From: Zingiber officinale
Taxonomy: Eukaryota > Streptophyta > Magnoliopsida > Zingiberales > Zingiberaceae
Direction of reading: 5' to 3'
Length of the DNA stretch: 64,000 nucleotides
NCBI RefSeq assembly: GCF_018446385.1
Contig: NC_056000.1
Span: 32,566,011-32,630,010 of the forward strand
In this document: one piece after another, positions 1 through 11,376 of the stretch
Position numbering within the stretch: the stretch's first letter is position 1
How the letters are laid out: every line of letters starts with the position of its first letter
The notes under the pieces: model-generated
Seen by the model: only the letters and a program-made list of their open reading frames with translations
What the model was told of the DNA's origin: nothing
Database searches by the model: none
Translations under genes and position numbers: made by a program

Positions 1-1652
1 TCCATAATCACCTGGTTGAAGCGTTGGATGTAAGCTCGGAGCGACTCCTTCACGCTTTGCTTGATGGCGAACAGACTGACGCTGGTCTTCTGGTAACGTC
101 TGCTGCTCGCGAAGTGATGGAGGAACGCCGTGCGGAACTCTTTGAAGTTTGTGATCGATCCGTCCGGCAACCTCTGGAACCACCGTTGTGCCGACCTAGA
201 AAGGGTGGTGAGAAACACTCGACACTTCACCCCATCTGTATATTGATGTAAAGTGACGGTGTTGTCGAACTTACCCAGATGGTCGTCTGGGTCAGTGGTC
301 CCGTTGTATTCCCCGATCGCCGGGGGCGTGTAATGCCTTGGTAATGGGTCGCATAAGATGACCTCAGAAAATTGCTGGTTGATCCGCTCGGGAGACGAAT
401 CTGTCCGGGGCACCTTACCCTTCCTTGCGTCATGGATGGGTGCCTCGTCAGACGAAGAGCCTCGGTCGAGGTTGGCTTGCGCGACTTCTGACGGCATTTG
501 CAATAAAGCTCGGTGGAATGGTATCGGGGTGGGTGGAGCCTCCACCTGAGTGCCGGTCGGACCTTTGTTCTGGCCCCATATTGAGAGCTGCTCCGGTCGG
601 TCGTCTGGTGCCGCCCGACCGCCTGATGCCGACGTTGCCTGTTGCGCTATCCACTCAGCTTGAGCCTTTTGTTGCTGCTCGACTATCTTGGTCGCCCGCG
701 CTTGGATGAGCGCGTCTAGTTCTTCGGGAGAGAGTGTCACCGTGAGTTGGCGTCCAGCTTCTTCCATCGTCTTTGCTCGGATTTAGGTGCGTTCCCACAG
801 ACGGCGCCAATTTGATCCTGTCCGAGCTCTAAGTCGACGGACGCTGGGGACGTGGCACTCTTCGCTGTCTCCGGCTGGTGGTGAAGATCTTCGGCGAACC
901 TGCAAAGAAGCCGAGTCGGGAGGGGTTTACCGGCGATAACCCTCCGACGCTCAAGTCAGGCAATGAAGAAGCAGAGTAACGTTACTGTGGTTACAGTGAT
1001 GAGAATCGCATACCTTCGTCAAAGTCTGGGGGTCCTTATATAGGACCTCGGGGAGGCGTGGGCACGCTTCTCGATGCGTGCACGTTTCCCCAAACATATC
1101 TCAGTAGGGTTGTGTCAGAAAAGCATGTCTGACGCCATTCCGCAATCGTCCGAGCATATCTCGGATGTGATGGTGGAAACTTCCACCGACCGTGCTGTTT
1201 GTCGGTGGCAGGTGTCTCGAGGATGAAGTTACCAGCTGTCCTTTTTGTCTCCTAGCGCTCTTGTCTGCTCCCAGGCCGAGCGGGCCAGCCGCTCGGCGCT
1301 CATGGCCTCCTGGAATGCACATACCTCATCCCGGGCGGGGAAGCCCTGCTCGTGTGCTCGGATGGAATTGCGCCTTATTGTTCTGCGGCTCGGCCGAGCG
1401 GCCTGCCCGCCCGGTCATAGACTCTTTTACCTTGAGCATTTGAAACCCGACCCCTGGTCGGGCTGTCTTTGTCCAGTCCGAGAGACCCTTGGCCGGATGT
1501 CCGGTCGGCCGGATGCTTGGTTGGCCTGCCAGTCCGCTCGGCGTGACATCTATCTGCTCGGCCTAACCCTGGGGTTGACCCTCTTGACAATTGACCTCCA
1601 CGTGTCATTGATCTCCAGCCAACGATGGTCCCCCGTTCTTACCACCGGATCA
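1..1652 (-). mobile_element. Ty3/Gypsy LTR retrotransposon, partial (runs off left edge)
   Basis: On the minus strand the order is LTR (813-1652), primer-binding site (about 790-810), then a gag reading frame beginning near 768 and running to the window edge. The gag part reads like the retrotransposon gag domain of plant Gypsy elements: a polypeptide with RWFQRLPDGSITNFKEF and FLTTLSRSAQ stretches, preceded by a Gln/Ala-rich N-terminus. The primer site TGGCGCCGTCTGTGGGAAC is the form I associate with Tat/Retand-like non-chromovirus Gypsy elements; the lineage call is from memory. Base composition is much more GC-rich than the AT-rich flank to the right. Only one LTR is inside the window, so age and wholeness cannot be judged. 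Confidence 0.8.
813..1652 (-). repeat. LTR of the left-edge Gypsy element
   Basis: About 840 bp, bounded by a 6-bp inverted repeat TGATCC...GGATCA and abutting the primer-binding site on its internal side. A TATA-box candidate lies in the palindromic GGTCCTATATAAGGACC (plus about 1031-1047), a sensible U3/R position. The outer end could lie 4 bp further (1656), because the sequence continues ATCA; the target duplication cannot be checked since the other end is outside the window. The segment is rich in GGCCGAGC/GCTCGGCC motifs. Confidence 0.7.
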
Positions 1653-4195
1653 ATCATGAATCACATAAAAAAAATTAGAGAATCATATAATTATCTAAAT
1701 TAGAGAATCATATAATTATCTTGACTTATCACTTAATTAAATCAATTATGTATTTAACATACTTTAAGTTCTCCAATTGTTTTAACAAGTAGGTCACATC
1801 TTCGTCTTATTTTTTCTTCTTCGAAGTCTTAAATTGCTTCTTCATAAACTATGTCCATAAACATAAAACATATTTAATTAATGAATTAAATCAAACAAAT
1901 TACTATTTTATATATAAATATATACTTACAGCAATGACTTGCATATTTGTATATTTCTCCACTTCCTCTTATATAGAATTGTCTTCCATTATTGTGACGA
2001 TGTCTCTTTCTTCTTCCATATCATTCACATCAAATTTTCCTTTCCTCTTCTCCACAACATCAGGTTCTTTTACAAATTTTTTACCCTCTACTTTTGTTAA
2101 AACGTTCTCCACAGGCTCACATATTTGTATATTTCTCGGCTTCCTCTTAAGTAAAATCTGGAGCCACAATGAACTATCAATTGGAATATCCCTGTAATCA
2201 TAGTGACTTCTGTCACGTCCTCTCTTACTTGTTCCAAAAGCTACTGGTTCACATTGAGGATCGACTACATGATCACTTGATTGATATTGTATGCCTTTAT
2301 TTTTTATTATTTCAAGTAATTCTTTCATCCTATCATTCAAATGCATGTTCTCCATTGTTAGCTCCTTAATTTGGTTTGCTTGAATAATATAGCTACAACA
2401 TTCCTTATTACTTTAGCTTCCTGCTTCATTGTCTTCAAATTGTGATATCTCCATTGGACGTGGAATGTCATCAACAAAATCAAGGTTCTCAACCAATGAT
2501 TTCTTATATTGGATAGGGATTAGGTCAATCATAACATGTCAATTTATTAAAATTAATGTTAAAAAAAAAGCATATTAATCTAACTTATGAATTCAAAATT
2601 TACCTCTTCAGATGAGACTCGGTCGAACAAATCCCTTACCTTACAATATGTGAAGGAATATTCCTCCACTTATTTATTCGCGCTCCTTCAATTTTATATG
2701 ATTTTTGGATTAGAATATGCTAAAAAAAAATCATGCCTAATTCATCATCACAATTGTTAAATATTAATACATATCCGTAAATTATTGTTAAATTTAAAAT
2801 TAAATATAAACTCACCGCCAAAAGACCAGCAAATCCATTTAGGTATGAGAGGTTGGTGTTAGAATGTATTGTATGAGTTAATGAAAATTAATCTTAGGTA
2901 ATTATGGAGCCATAAATTCATAGATGCTTCAATCTATCTGAATCTAACATGATTTTTAAAATCATCTACTATATCTATAAGACATAAAGAGACCTTATAT
3001 GTACTAGAAGAAAATAAGACACAAATATATATATATATATATATATAATGTAGAATTTGTAAAATAATAAAACTTCTTCTTCTTTAACGCAATTGGTATA
3101 AAATTTAAGCAACTTCTTAATTCTTGATCTGGTAGTTTCATTTTTATTTGAGAAGTAAGTTAGAAAGAGGTCACTCAATGCTTGAGTTGAATTGATTGGA
3201 ACCGAAACACCTCGATCTGCAATACCAAGCAACAAAGAAATGTCTCCTCTTGTGAAGACAACCAGTACACTTGAATAACTTAAATGATTAATTGACTTCT
3301 ATAAACATATAAATGAGTATTAGGTCCACATTGGACCTTATATGATCATATATTAGGCTTATGTTAAGCCTAATATGGGATCATATCAGATCCTCATTTG
3401 CCATAATACCTCACTACCAGGGTCATTAGCTAACTAAAATATTAACCTTGTTAAAGTATTTTATTTTACTTTACAATTACTTCGTGATTAAAATTGGCAA
3501 TTATAAGCTGTATCCGAGAATCTAAAGGTTTGAGAAATTGAATTCCAATTTTAAAATATATTAGCCAATATACCACGAATATACTACATATCTTCTATGT
3601 CCAAGAAAATACTAAAGGGTGACTGTTTGATCATCGCTATATGTCGATCATGTAAAATAACAGATCCATGATACCTTCCTTTCTTTGTGGATACTTCAAA
3701 AAAACTTTTAAAATGACTAAGACATTATTCCAATTTAGTTTCTGCCCAACATCAGCCGAACCCTACAATTTAAAAAATTTAAAAAATCTAAATTTTTTAA
3801 CCAAACTGGTTGAGCTTTTCAAAATCAGAGAGTTTCTAAGATTAAACTTTGCAGATAATTGAAGTGCAGAGGATGATACACCCTACCCACTTCCTTGCCC
3901 ATTATGAAAGGAGATTATTGTTAGAAACCCTAAAACCTTTCACTGCAGAGTCACGATCAGTGTGAATTTATAGGTGGAAATGCTTGATGCCGCCTGAGGG
4001 ATACACGAAGATACTTATGTAGGGTTTTAGTGGAGAGACGATTTCACCACTAAAATAGAGTTGCAATCGGAGAGTTATAAAGTGCGGTGATGCATGCACG
4101 AACTGAAAGAGAGAGGGAGAAAAATGTTGGCTCCAACACCATTACTATTATTTTTAAATGAAAATGATTCAAAATGTGGTTCGACGATGATAATT
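1653..4195. other. AT-rich intergenic stretch with a possible gene or transposon remnant
   Basis: Mostly AT-rich. It has a direct duplication of about 25 bp at 1673-1722 (AGAGAATCATATAATTATCT twice) and an (AT)n microsatellite at about 3022-3047. On the minus strand 1969-2355 is open for 128 codons, Lys/Glu-rich (for example MKELLEIIKNKGIQYQ and KRKGKFDVNDMEEERD). Further open pieces lie at about 2410-2530 (PIQYKKSLVENLDFVDDIPR) and 3120-3235, separated by AT-rich gaps that could be introns. I do not recognise the protein; its acidic-basic coiled style resembles accessory proteins of DNA transposons, but this is a guess. Nothing else is supported here. Confidence 0.3.
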
Positions 4196-4407
4196 CGTGA
4201 TGGTAAAGGATGAATACGTTCGTCCCCAGTACCCCGTTAATCCGTTTCAGGGCTAACACAGAGGAGATAAATCACATGCGACTACTAACTTTTGGAATAG
4301 TAACTAGCATATATAAGAGAGACATTTATCTCGACTTTGCCGAAATTCAAACCCCAGACCTTATGATGACAACACCTCATATGCTAATCATTAGACTTAT
4401 CCGAGGG
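4196..4407 (-). mobile_element. SINE-like retroposon, copy A (full length)
   Basis: A 212-bp unit flanked by a perfect 13-bp duplication GACGATGATAATT at 4183-4195 and 4408-4420. Read on the minus strand it starts CCCCTCGGATAAG, has an A-box-like stretch (TGATTAGCATATGAGG), a B-box-like GGTTTGAATTTC about 30 bp later, and ends CTTTACCATCACG. Its 5' and 3' thirds match copy B at 24552-24662. Long variable target duplications and internal pol III-like boxes are the signature of a tRNA-derived SINE moved by LINE machinery. There is no poly(A) tail, so the 3' end would need a LINE partner with a matching tail. I do not recognise the family. Confidence 0.7.
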
Positions 4408-5068
4408 GACGATGATAATTAGTGGATGCATGTTACAAGGAGCGAGGAATCATTCATAGGTATATTAGAACCGCAGAACGTTTGGAAGAACATCTAGTCA
4501 TGTTTGGCGTCATGGATAATTGATTGATAGCTCTTCACTTTGTAGCCGATTACTGCAAACAGAAAATCTATATTGTCGATCGAGATCTTTCCCTCCCTTA
4601 TGTTCTGCTCTAGGAATGAAACATTGGTAATATCACTGACTTCCAATAATTAAAAATCAATCTCACAAAGGAAACACGAGGAACACAACAAATTTGAAAA
4701 CATTTCAATTCTATCTCATAGAAAGAACTGGAACACGCTTGAAACTACCTGAATCCTTGGAGGAGAGAAATCCATATCGAAAACAATTTTGCGGGCAACA
4801 AAATTTAAACTATCAACACACACTTTTCGATAAATCAAACGGCCACTATTATAGAATAACATTTCATGCACAAAATAGGTCTGAAAAAAATAAATCGCCT
4901 AGATTCCCCTCGTATCCCCTTCTAACTCGATCGAATTGTACAGAGCGACAAATTTTAAAGTAAGCCCAAGTAAAAACTGGGAGAGATGCATTTTGTGTAT
5001 GTTTCTCTGTGGGAGATGCATAACACTGACCAGATTTTGGGGTCATGCCGCTCATGGGATTTTCTAAT
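4408..5068. other. Intergenic / 3' flank of ALB3
   Basis: AT-rich sequence downstream of the ALB3 stop codon, probably containing its 3' UTR and poly(A) site. Short open frames here show no recognisable domain. No RNA gene or repeat was seen. Confidence 0.4.
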
Positions 5069-8000
5069 CTATATTGCCGCACGCCTCCTTTTCGATCTTT
5101 TCCCTTTCTTCGGTGGAGTGTATTCTGGGAGTTTTTTGCCTTTACTAGAGGCATATGTCTCTTCCAAGATTTCTCCCTGTTGTTAGATGAAACATGATGT
5201 TAGAAACAGACGCTGATTTCTTATAAACAGGATAAAAATGGAAGGAGTGATAGTGATACCTTATTATTCGACTCCCCGTCTGATTCATCATCGGAGTCAA
5301 TGGAAGCTAAAGGAAGTCTCTCCTCGGTTGGCGATGCTTGATTGAGTTTTTTCCTATTTTCTTCTTCTTTTAATTTGTTAAACCTGTTTTTTTCCCATGA
5401 AAATGTCAACATGTTGGATTTAAATTTAAAAGTATACTTTCCTACCAAGTTGGAGTAACAACCTTTCGCCAGCCTTCGCCGGCTGCGAAACAGAACGTTT
5501 GGCTCGTCCTGCACTAATGATTCCACCAGCATCACTGCTGACCGCAGGCTTCGCCCCGCCTAATTTCCGTAACCAAATTTGTTGTGCCATACTTAGAATG
5601 TTGTTGATGAACCTGAAGACAAATATCGCAAGATCAAATAAGAATTTACAAAATGAAATGAAGAGTTGTAGAGAAATTTGTCTCGGACCACACAAACAGT
5701 GCCCATGTCAAGATGTTGACGGAAGACAAAACATACATTCTCAAGGTGGAGCCTTGAATGAAATCACTAACCAGTTAGTCATTGAAAAGGCATGCAGTTT
5801 TTATTATAAATTTCAAAAGAAAACTTAAATTATCCATCTCACTCATGGGTTGCGAGTTGGTCAGAAATATTTGGTTTGCCGGAAGTTACTTAAACACGTT
5901 GCAAAAGTGAAATTCGTCATCTTTGCTGTCTCAACTAGTTATTAACTCATTGAATTGAATAGAAGACTATATCACTAGTTTCAATTAATTGAATCCTTTT
6001 TTATTCCACTAACTAAAGTTTTCTTTTATCTCTCACTATTTGTTACTCCTTCCACTCTAAACATTTCACAACTATTGGTTGCCTTTGAATGTGTCCAGGC
6101 TATTTCGATTTATTTTCTCTCATTTTATCACATATTGAAATGTATATTGATTATAGTGCATGTAAACTAAGAGAAAATATATATTTTAAAATTTAACACA
6201 AGGCTCTGATAGATACAAAAAAAAACTAGTTACCTACCAATAGATTGACAGCCCTGATGGCACAGAGAGCGAAAAATAACCAATCATAAGAGGAAGAAAC
6301 TTGAATACAAGAAGTTGGTTCTTTGCAGCTGGATCTGTCTGCCATTAAATACCATAATTTAAGTCCAGAGACTCAAAAAAGGAAGAAGAAAAAGAAGAAA
6401 AAGTTTTCAGGAATACAAATGACCTGGGGTGGCTTCATGATCTCCATGGAGACATATTGTGAAACAACGAGAAGAACAGGTAAAACTAGGTAGGCTACTG
6501 TGTCAGACCATCCGAGAGGTGGATGTCCATCCTGTAAAAAAAGTAAACAAATCAATTTAGCATCCATGTAGGTTGTGTCAAGCCCCTAAATATAGAGAGG
6601 CTTAGGTTGCATGCATTGTTTGAATCCCCAAGAGATAGCTAGCTAAATGACTGATACGCATGTGGCATCAGCAAATTGGTCAATGACCTTACAGCTTTTA
6701 TTAAAAAAAACAAAAACAATATCAAATGGCTCAAGTTCAGTTTAAGCTACATGTCATTCACAAATTAAGTACAGAGAATTCAAATTGGAATTGACTACAA
6801 TATGTAGATAAAAGATACTGAGTTCAACAATCTGAACAAAGTTACTCTAAATTTCTTTAGTCGATGGAAGATATGCCTAGGCATTCGGAAAAGTTTGAAC
6901 ATGAAAAAAAAATGATTTCTATAAATACTGCCTGGAAAGGGATACAACAAATACAAACATACACACTGCATGAGAAAAAAAATTTACCACGAAAGGTAGG
7001 AGCCATGAAATGCCAGCTCCACTCTGTCGAGCAGCAATTGTTGTTGGACCAGCCAAAGAGGGAATCCAGAAGAAACCTTCTGTCAGCAACCCCTTCAGTT
7101 GAAATTTTCACAAATCAGCCATGGGTGCACCAATGGGGCAGTGTTTTATACACAAAAATTCAATAGTGAGTACCTCGTTTGCAACGTTTGAAAGTGCTTG
7201 ATACAAACCGATCCAAACAGGTATTGTAGCCAAAGTTGGTAAGCATCCTAAACAATGTTTTTAGGAAGCACAGACATTATGGTAGCAAAATCGACAACAA
7301 GAAGAATCTGCAGCCATTTAAATTACAGAAATACTAGAATGTCAATAACACTGGAAATTTCTCAAGCTAATACCTTGATCAAGCATGGCTTGCACCCATC
7401 ATCTAAGAGGAAGTGAATTGTGAAGGTTTTGTAATTTTTATTTTTTGAAAATGATATGTGAAGGGGCTGAAGCTATTCTTGCCAGATATTTATCTCCATA
7501 CATTAGTTATTTTATTTAAAAGTGGGGGAAATGAATTTTCTAATTTGGCCACAAATCCCTCAAATTGAAATCTTCATAATTAATTCAGATAATGCCAATA
7601 GCCACCAGAATATAAAGTCATCACATTATGAAATTCATTTTTAAGACAAAGATTTCGTGAATACTAATTTAGTTACAGAAACAGGCCATTGCTAAAATAA
7701 ATTTTATTGTACAATAATGTCAAAAAGTTAATGACATTTTTTTTTCTTCCAAATTTCAAGTTCTTTTTTTTTAGGAAAAAAAAAAAATACAAAACTGAAA
7801 ACATGGAAAATTCATTTTTGTAATACAACACATTCTTTGGCATTCATACAATAACTAAGGCTTTACAGTAAGTAGGATAGGGAAGACATTCTATACACAA
7901 AGAAATACATAATAATGGAAGAAAACTTTGATGAAACCAAATTAGATGCAAAGCAGTGCTGAATTATGTATGTAACTGTGAAACTGTTGAGTAAAGTTTT

Positions 8001-10087
8001 CGCTAATCATTTCCAATACCATGAAGTATAATTTTCATGTATATTGCATACACATGCATTTCAATTACATATGACTAAAATCATAATTTGCATATTATTG
8101 GCTGAACTAATGTAAGTCATCAAGTTAATAGACTAAGTCACCGAAGACTGAGCTTATAATGAATTTACAGAAGGAACCTATTTAACTAAGAAGCCTCCTC
8201 GCGCCATGTAAAGTAACTCATTTCAAGCAAATAGACATATACATGTCCTTTTTGTATTCCTAGTGATATGAAAGCATAGAACTTGTGAAGCACACACAAT
8301 ACACGACCTTACTAACACTTAAAAAGGAAAAACATATAGGCCATCTCTACATTGTTTTGACCAAAGAGAATTTGAAACAATCCGATTTAGAATGCACCTT
8401 GACACATGTGGAGAGATGCCAGTATATTAACATGACAGGGAAACATCTAAGCAAAATTACCTGCCAATGGATTCACCCCAGCTTGCTTATACAAGCGAGC
8501 AGTCTCTAGCTGTATTCTTTCCTGTTCAAAGAAAATCAACAGATATATCACAATGAATACAAAGAAGTCGCCGAACAACAATGGCTGAAAATATTAAAAT
8601 AAAACTTGCATCCCAATTTGCAAAAGTGAAAGCCCAGTTGAAGATGTGAGATGTTTATGCTGTGAACATTTTATTAAAACATGAACAAAATCTAAATTTT
8701 TTGTCTATGGATGAACAACAATGAATTATACTTATTTGGTATGGAAGATTTAGAGGAAAGAGAAGCATGAAAAATCACGTTATAGATGACAAGAAGAATC
8801 AATAGTGAGCAAGAAAAAAAAACTGCATTTGCTTGTTATTCACTAAGAAGAGAACTTTTCCAAACAGCATCCTGGAAATTAGCCTGAGAGTTAACCTGAT
8901 TTCCCTTATATCTCTCTTGAATTGCCTTGATCTTTGGCTGCAAGCTTTGCATGGCTAATGTCGATTCAACCTATAGAAGCAATAATAACTGTGAGAATAA
9001 GCATATAGCTCGCAATGGTAAAACTGCAATAGATAATAAGAGGCAAAAGTGCACTAGTTCATTAATCAAAAATACATGCAAAAGTAAAAAATATATAATA
9101 GGTAAAAAGGATTTTTCTTACGGATTTGTATCACAATGATGAGCATGAAAAGAAAATGCAAGATAACTAATGTGAGCCCCTCAACAAAAAATGACACTTC
9201 AAACCAGTAATTTAAAAAAATCAATTATTTTTTAATAGTGCAGTAGCACGTATTCACCTGCTGCTTGGTCAAAGGAAGCGTCAGCACCTTCACAATTACA
9301 GTTAGTAGGATAATTGCAAATCCATAAGCATATGGCACGTGTATAGCTGACAGACCATCTTTCAACACCTGCAGGCAGAAGATTGTCAACTTAATCCATC
9401 CTAAGATTGTCAAGATATCCTTGCATCTGCAATTTAAGCAGTCAACAAAGTGACGCTATGCTACGTAATCCTTTCAAAAGGAGACACGAACTATACAAAG
9501 AATGGAGGCATATTTGTTTCAAAAAAAAAAAGAGAGAACAAACTTAGTAAAGCGACGCGCTTTTAAGCAAAGTAGTGCAGGGATTTCGGTGGAAATTTTC
9601 ATCTTGCATATACAAATTAGGAGGTCAATAAGTGATAATACGCTAGGTGATCCATTCACAAAAAGCCACGAAGTAGAGAAAAGATGGAGGGCATATATGC
9701 TTAAAAAAGAGAATTTTGAAAGCACTTTTAAGCAAAATAGTACACAGGGATTTCGGTGGAAACTTTCACCTTAAGAACGATTTCCATCGCTTCCGAGATG
9801 AACGCAAACCAGCCTCCATTCTTCTGGGTGGCAGCGGACGCCTCGGCCGCGGTACTAGAAGCATCCACGGCCACGGTGGCATCCGCGAGTGTGTACAGGA
9901 GGCCCTCCACCCTGGAAGCGATCCCCTGGAGTTGGGCCAAGGAATCGAGCGGCGGGATCTCCTGTAAGCTCATCCTGACCCTGGTCCCCATCCTCCGTGG
10001 CCGGCAGAGCGGCAGGCCGGACCGGGGGAGTGTCGGGAGCGGCGCGACGAGGAAGGGGGATTGGCAGGGGACCAGGGATCTCGCCAT
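5069..10087 (-). CDS. ALB3: ALBINO3 thylakoid membrane insertase (YidC/Oxa1/Alb3 family)
   Basis: Eleven coding exons: 9770-10087, 9258-9368, 8896-8970, 8461-8521, 7174-7247, 6988-7092, 6424-6531, 6238-6338, 5463-5612, 5260-5383, 5069-5176. All introns are GT-AG and the phases close to a 444-residue protein, near the usual ALB3 length (about 460). Residues 1 to about 50 are Arg/Ser/Pro-rich, like a chloroplast transit peptide. The insertase core is unmistakable: VPYAYGFAIILLTVIVK, LTKQQVESTLAMQSLQPKIK, GCLPTLATIPVWIGLYQALS, GWSDTVAYLVLPVLL and FLPLMIGYFSLSVPSGLSIYW, giving the family's hydrophobic segments. The stromal tail has acidic patches and ends in a Lys/Arg cluster (KKGKRSKRRRAA), as in the cpSRP43-binding region. 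In the family it inserts light-harvesting proteins with cpSRP54/cpSRP43/FtsY. The start is the first Met before the transit-like stretch. The gene is head to head with the DUF2470-like gene. Confidence 0.95.
9475..9775. repeat. Degenerate tandem duplication across ALB3 exon 1/intron 1
   Basis: Sequence from about 9475-9610 (GGAGGCATATTTG ... GGGATTTCGGTGGAAATTTT) recurs at about 9655-9770 (GGAGGGCATATATG ... GGGATTTCGGTGGAAACTTT). The right copy ends in the true exon 1 donor (AAG|GTGAAAG on the minus strand); the left copy has AAGATGAAAA, so its donor GT is lost. The spacing is roughly 170 bp. Confidence 0.6.
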
Positions 10088-10380
10088 GGGTGAGCTGGTT
10101 TGAGGTGGGGTGAGGATTAGGGTTTCATGCGCGGACGGAGGAGAAGAGGGGAATCGGATGAGGAAGCGAGGAAGTGGTGGAGCGAAAAGGGAGACGAGAG
10201 GAAGGAGAGGACCAGGCCACGCGAGTGGGTTTTATGATTTATCCGTTGAGAGAAGGCGGCGACCGTTAGCTTGACGTTAAAAATTGACGGGGGCTGTGGT
10301 CGAACTGAACCGGTTCGAAATTCCGGTTTGACCGATTTTGATGAAAGGGTTTAATTGTTGGAAGAGTCCTCTCCGCTCCA
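10088..10380. promoter_or_regulatory. Shared promoter region of ALB3 and the DUF2470-like gene
   Basis: The ALB3 start codon faces left and the 5' UTR of the next gene faces right, with under 0.6 kb between ALB3's ATG and the inferred first exon of the neighbour. The stretch is GC-richer than the surroundings and shows no clear TATA box. A bidirectional promoter is inferred from geometry only; transcription starts were not observed. Confidence 0.4.
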
Positions 10381-11376
10381 CCTTTGCTGGGCGCCGACCC
10401 TCTGTGGTTTCCTCGCGTCGTCGTAGCCGTCTTCGCCGGGCGCCACATCGCCGGTGGCTTCCTCCGGTGTCGGGGAGGATACAGAGTCCGGCAAGAAGAT
10501 CTGACTGCGGACGGGAAGCGAGTTTCACTTCCTTCTCCCTTGTGCGGGCCATTGATTGAGATATTTGGCAGCGTAGCGTCTTCTTTCTCGACACCAACCT
10601 GGAAAATAGCTTTGTGTCTTGGTGAGTTTGACGGCTTGACAATCTCGTTTAAGGCCTTATAGTGATCTACCTTCACGGTAATGCAGCTATCTCTAAGATG
10701 TAGCCCTTGTAAATCGGCCATCAGGGCTAATTGTTGGATGTCCTTTGACTGGCGATGTGCCAATGAGTGTATCTTTTAAGGTGGGTTCCTCCTTGTTTGT
10801 TGTATGGGGCAGTCACACAGGGATAATAATTGTCTGACTTATAAGTTGACGTCCTGATCTTTTTATAGTTAGCTGTTGATTTGTGTGTGTGTGTGTGTGC
10901 GCACACACACTTAATCTAAATAATCATTCTACTGGAGGATTACTTGGAATTGGGAGATGGATTGATGGTGTTAGATATTGGAGTTGTCATTTAGGAGGTG
11001 CCTTTGGAGATGGTAACTTCATAATTTATGGTGGCTTGGGGTTTGACTGAAGTACTTGCATGGTAATGTTATGTAATTCGGTGAAATCATGATTGCACAA
11101 ATTAATATTTTGTAGGGTTTGCCCTCGGTACCGAAACATGTGAAGAATTTAATTTATCATGTTGTTCTATCTGCTTGATTTTCTTTTTGTTCCTTTATAC
11201 TCTTACTTCATTGTTTGTTGATTTTGTACTATTGTTGGTCCTCAATGATTTGCACGCCTGTTGAAGTAAATAGTTTTGTGCATAGTGATATATTGAGCCA
11301 TTTCCTTGATTGTCTCTTCTTTCCTGATCAAGCCATTTCCTTGGGCACCTAAGGTGAGCTCACAAAAGCAGGGACA
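10381..11376 (+). other. 5' UTR exon and intron of the DUF2470-like gene
   Basis: A donor with good consensus (CTTG|GTGAGT) lies at 10621/10622, and an acceptor (AAAAGCAG|GG) at 11371/11372, six bases before the start codon. This gives a 5' UTR intron of about 750 bp, a common plant arrangement. The leader exon is open in frame with the CDS but contains no ATG in that frame, so the protein most likely starts in the second exon. The intron holds the GT/GC/AC repeat at 10882-10910. Confidence 0.5.
10882..10910. repeat. (GT)n-GC-(AC)n alternating repeat
   Basis: About 28 bp of strictly alternating purine/pyrimidine: GT repeats, then a central GCGC, then AC repeats. It is both a palindrome and a Z-DNA-prone tract. 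It lies in the inferred 5' UTR intron. Confidence 0.8.

Noticed and set aside
1245-1703. 152-codon plus-strand ORF over the left LTR
   Set aside because: It is antisense to the LTR, in GC-rich DNA that is open by chance.
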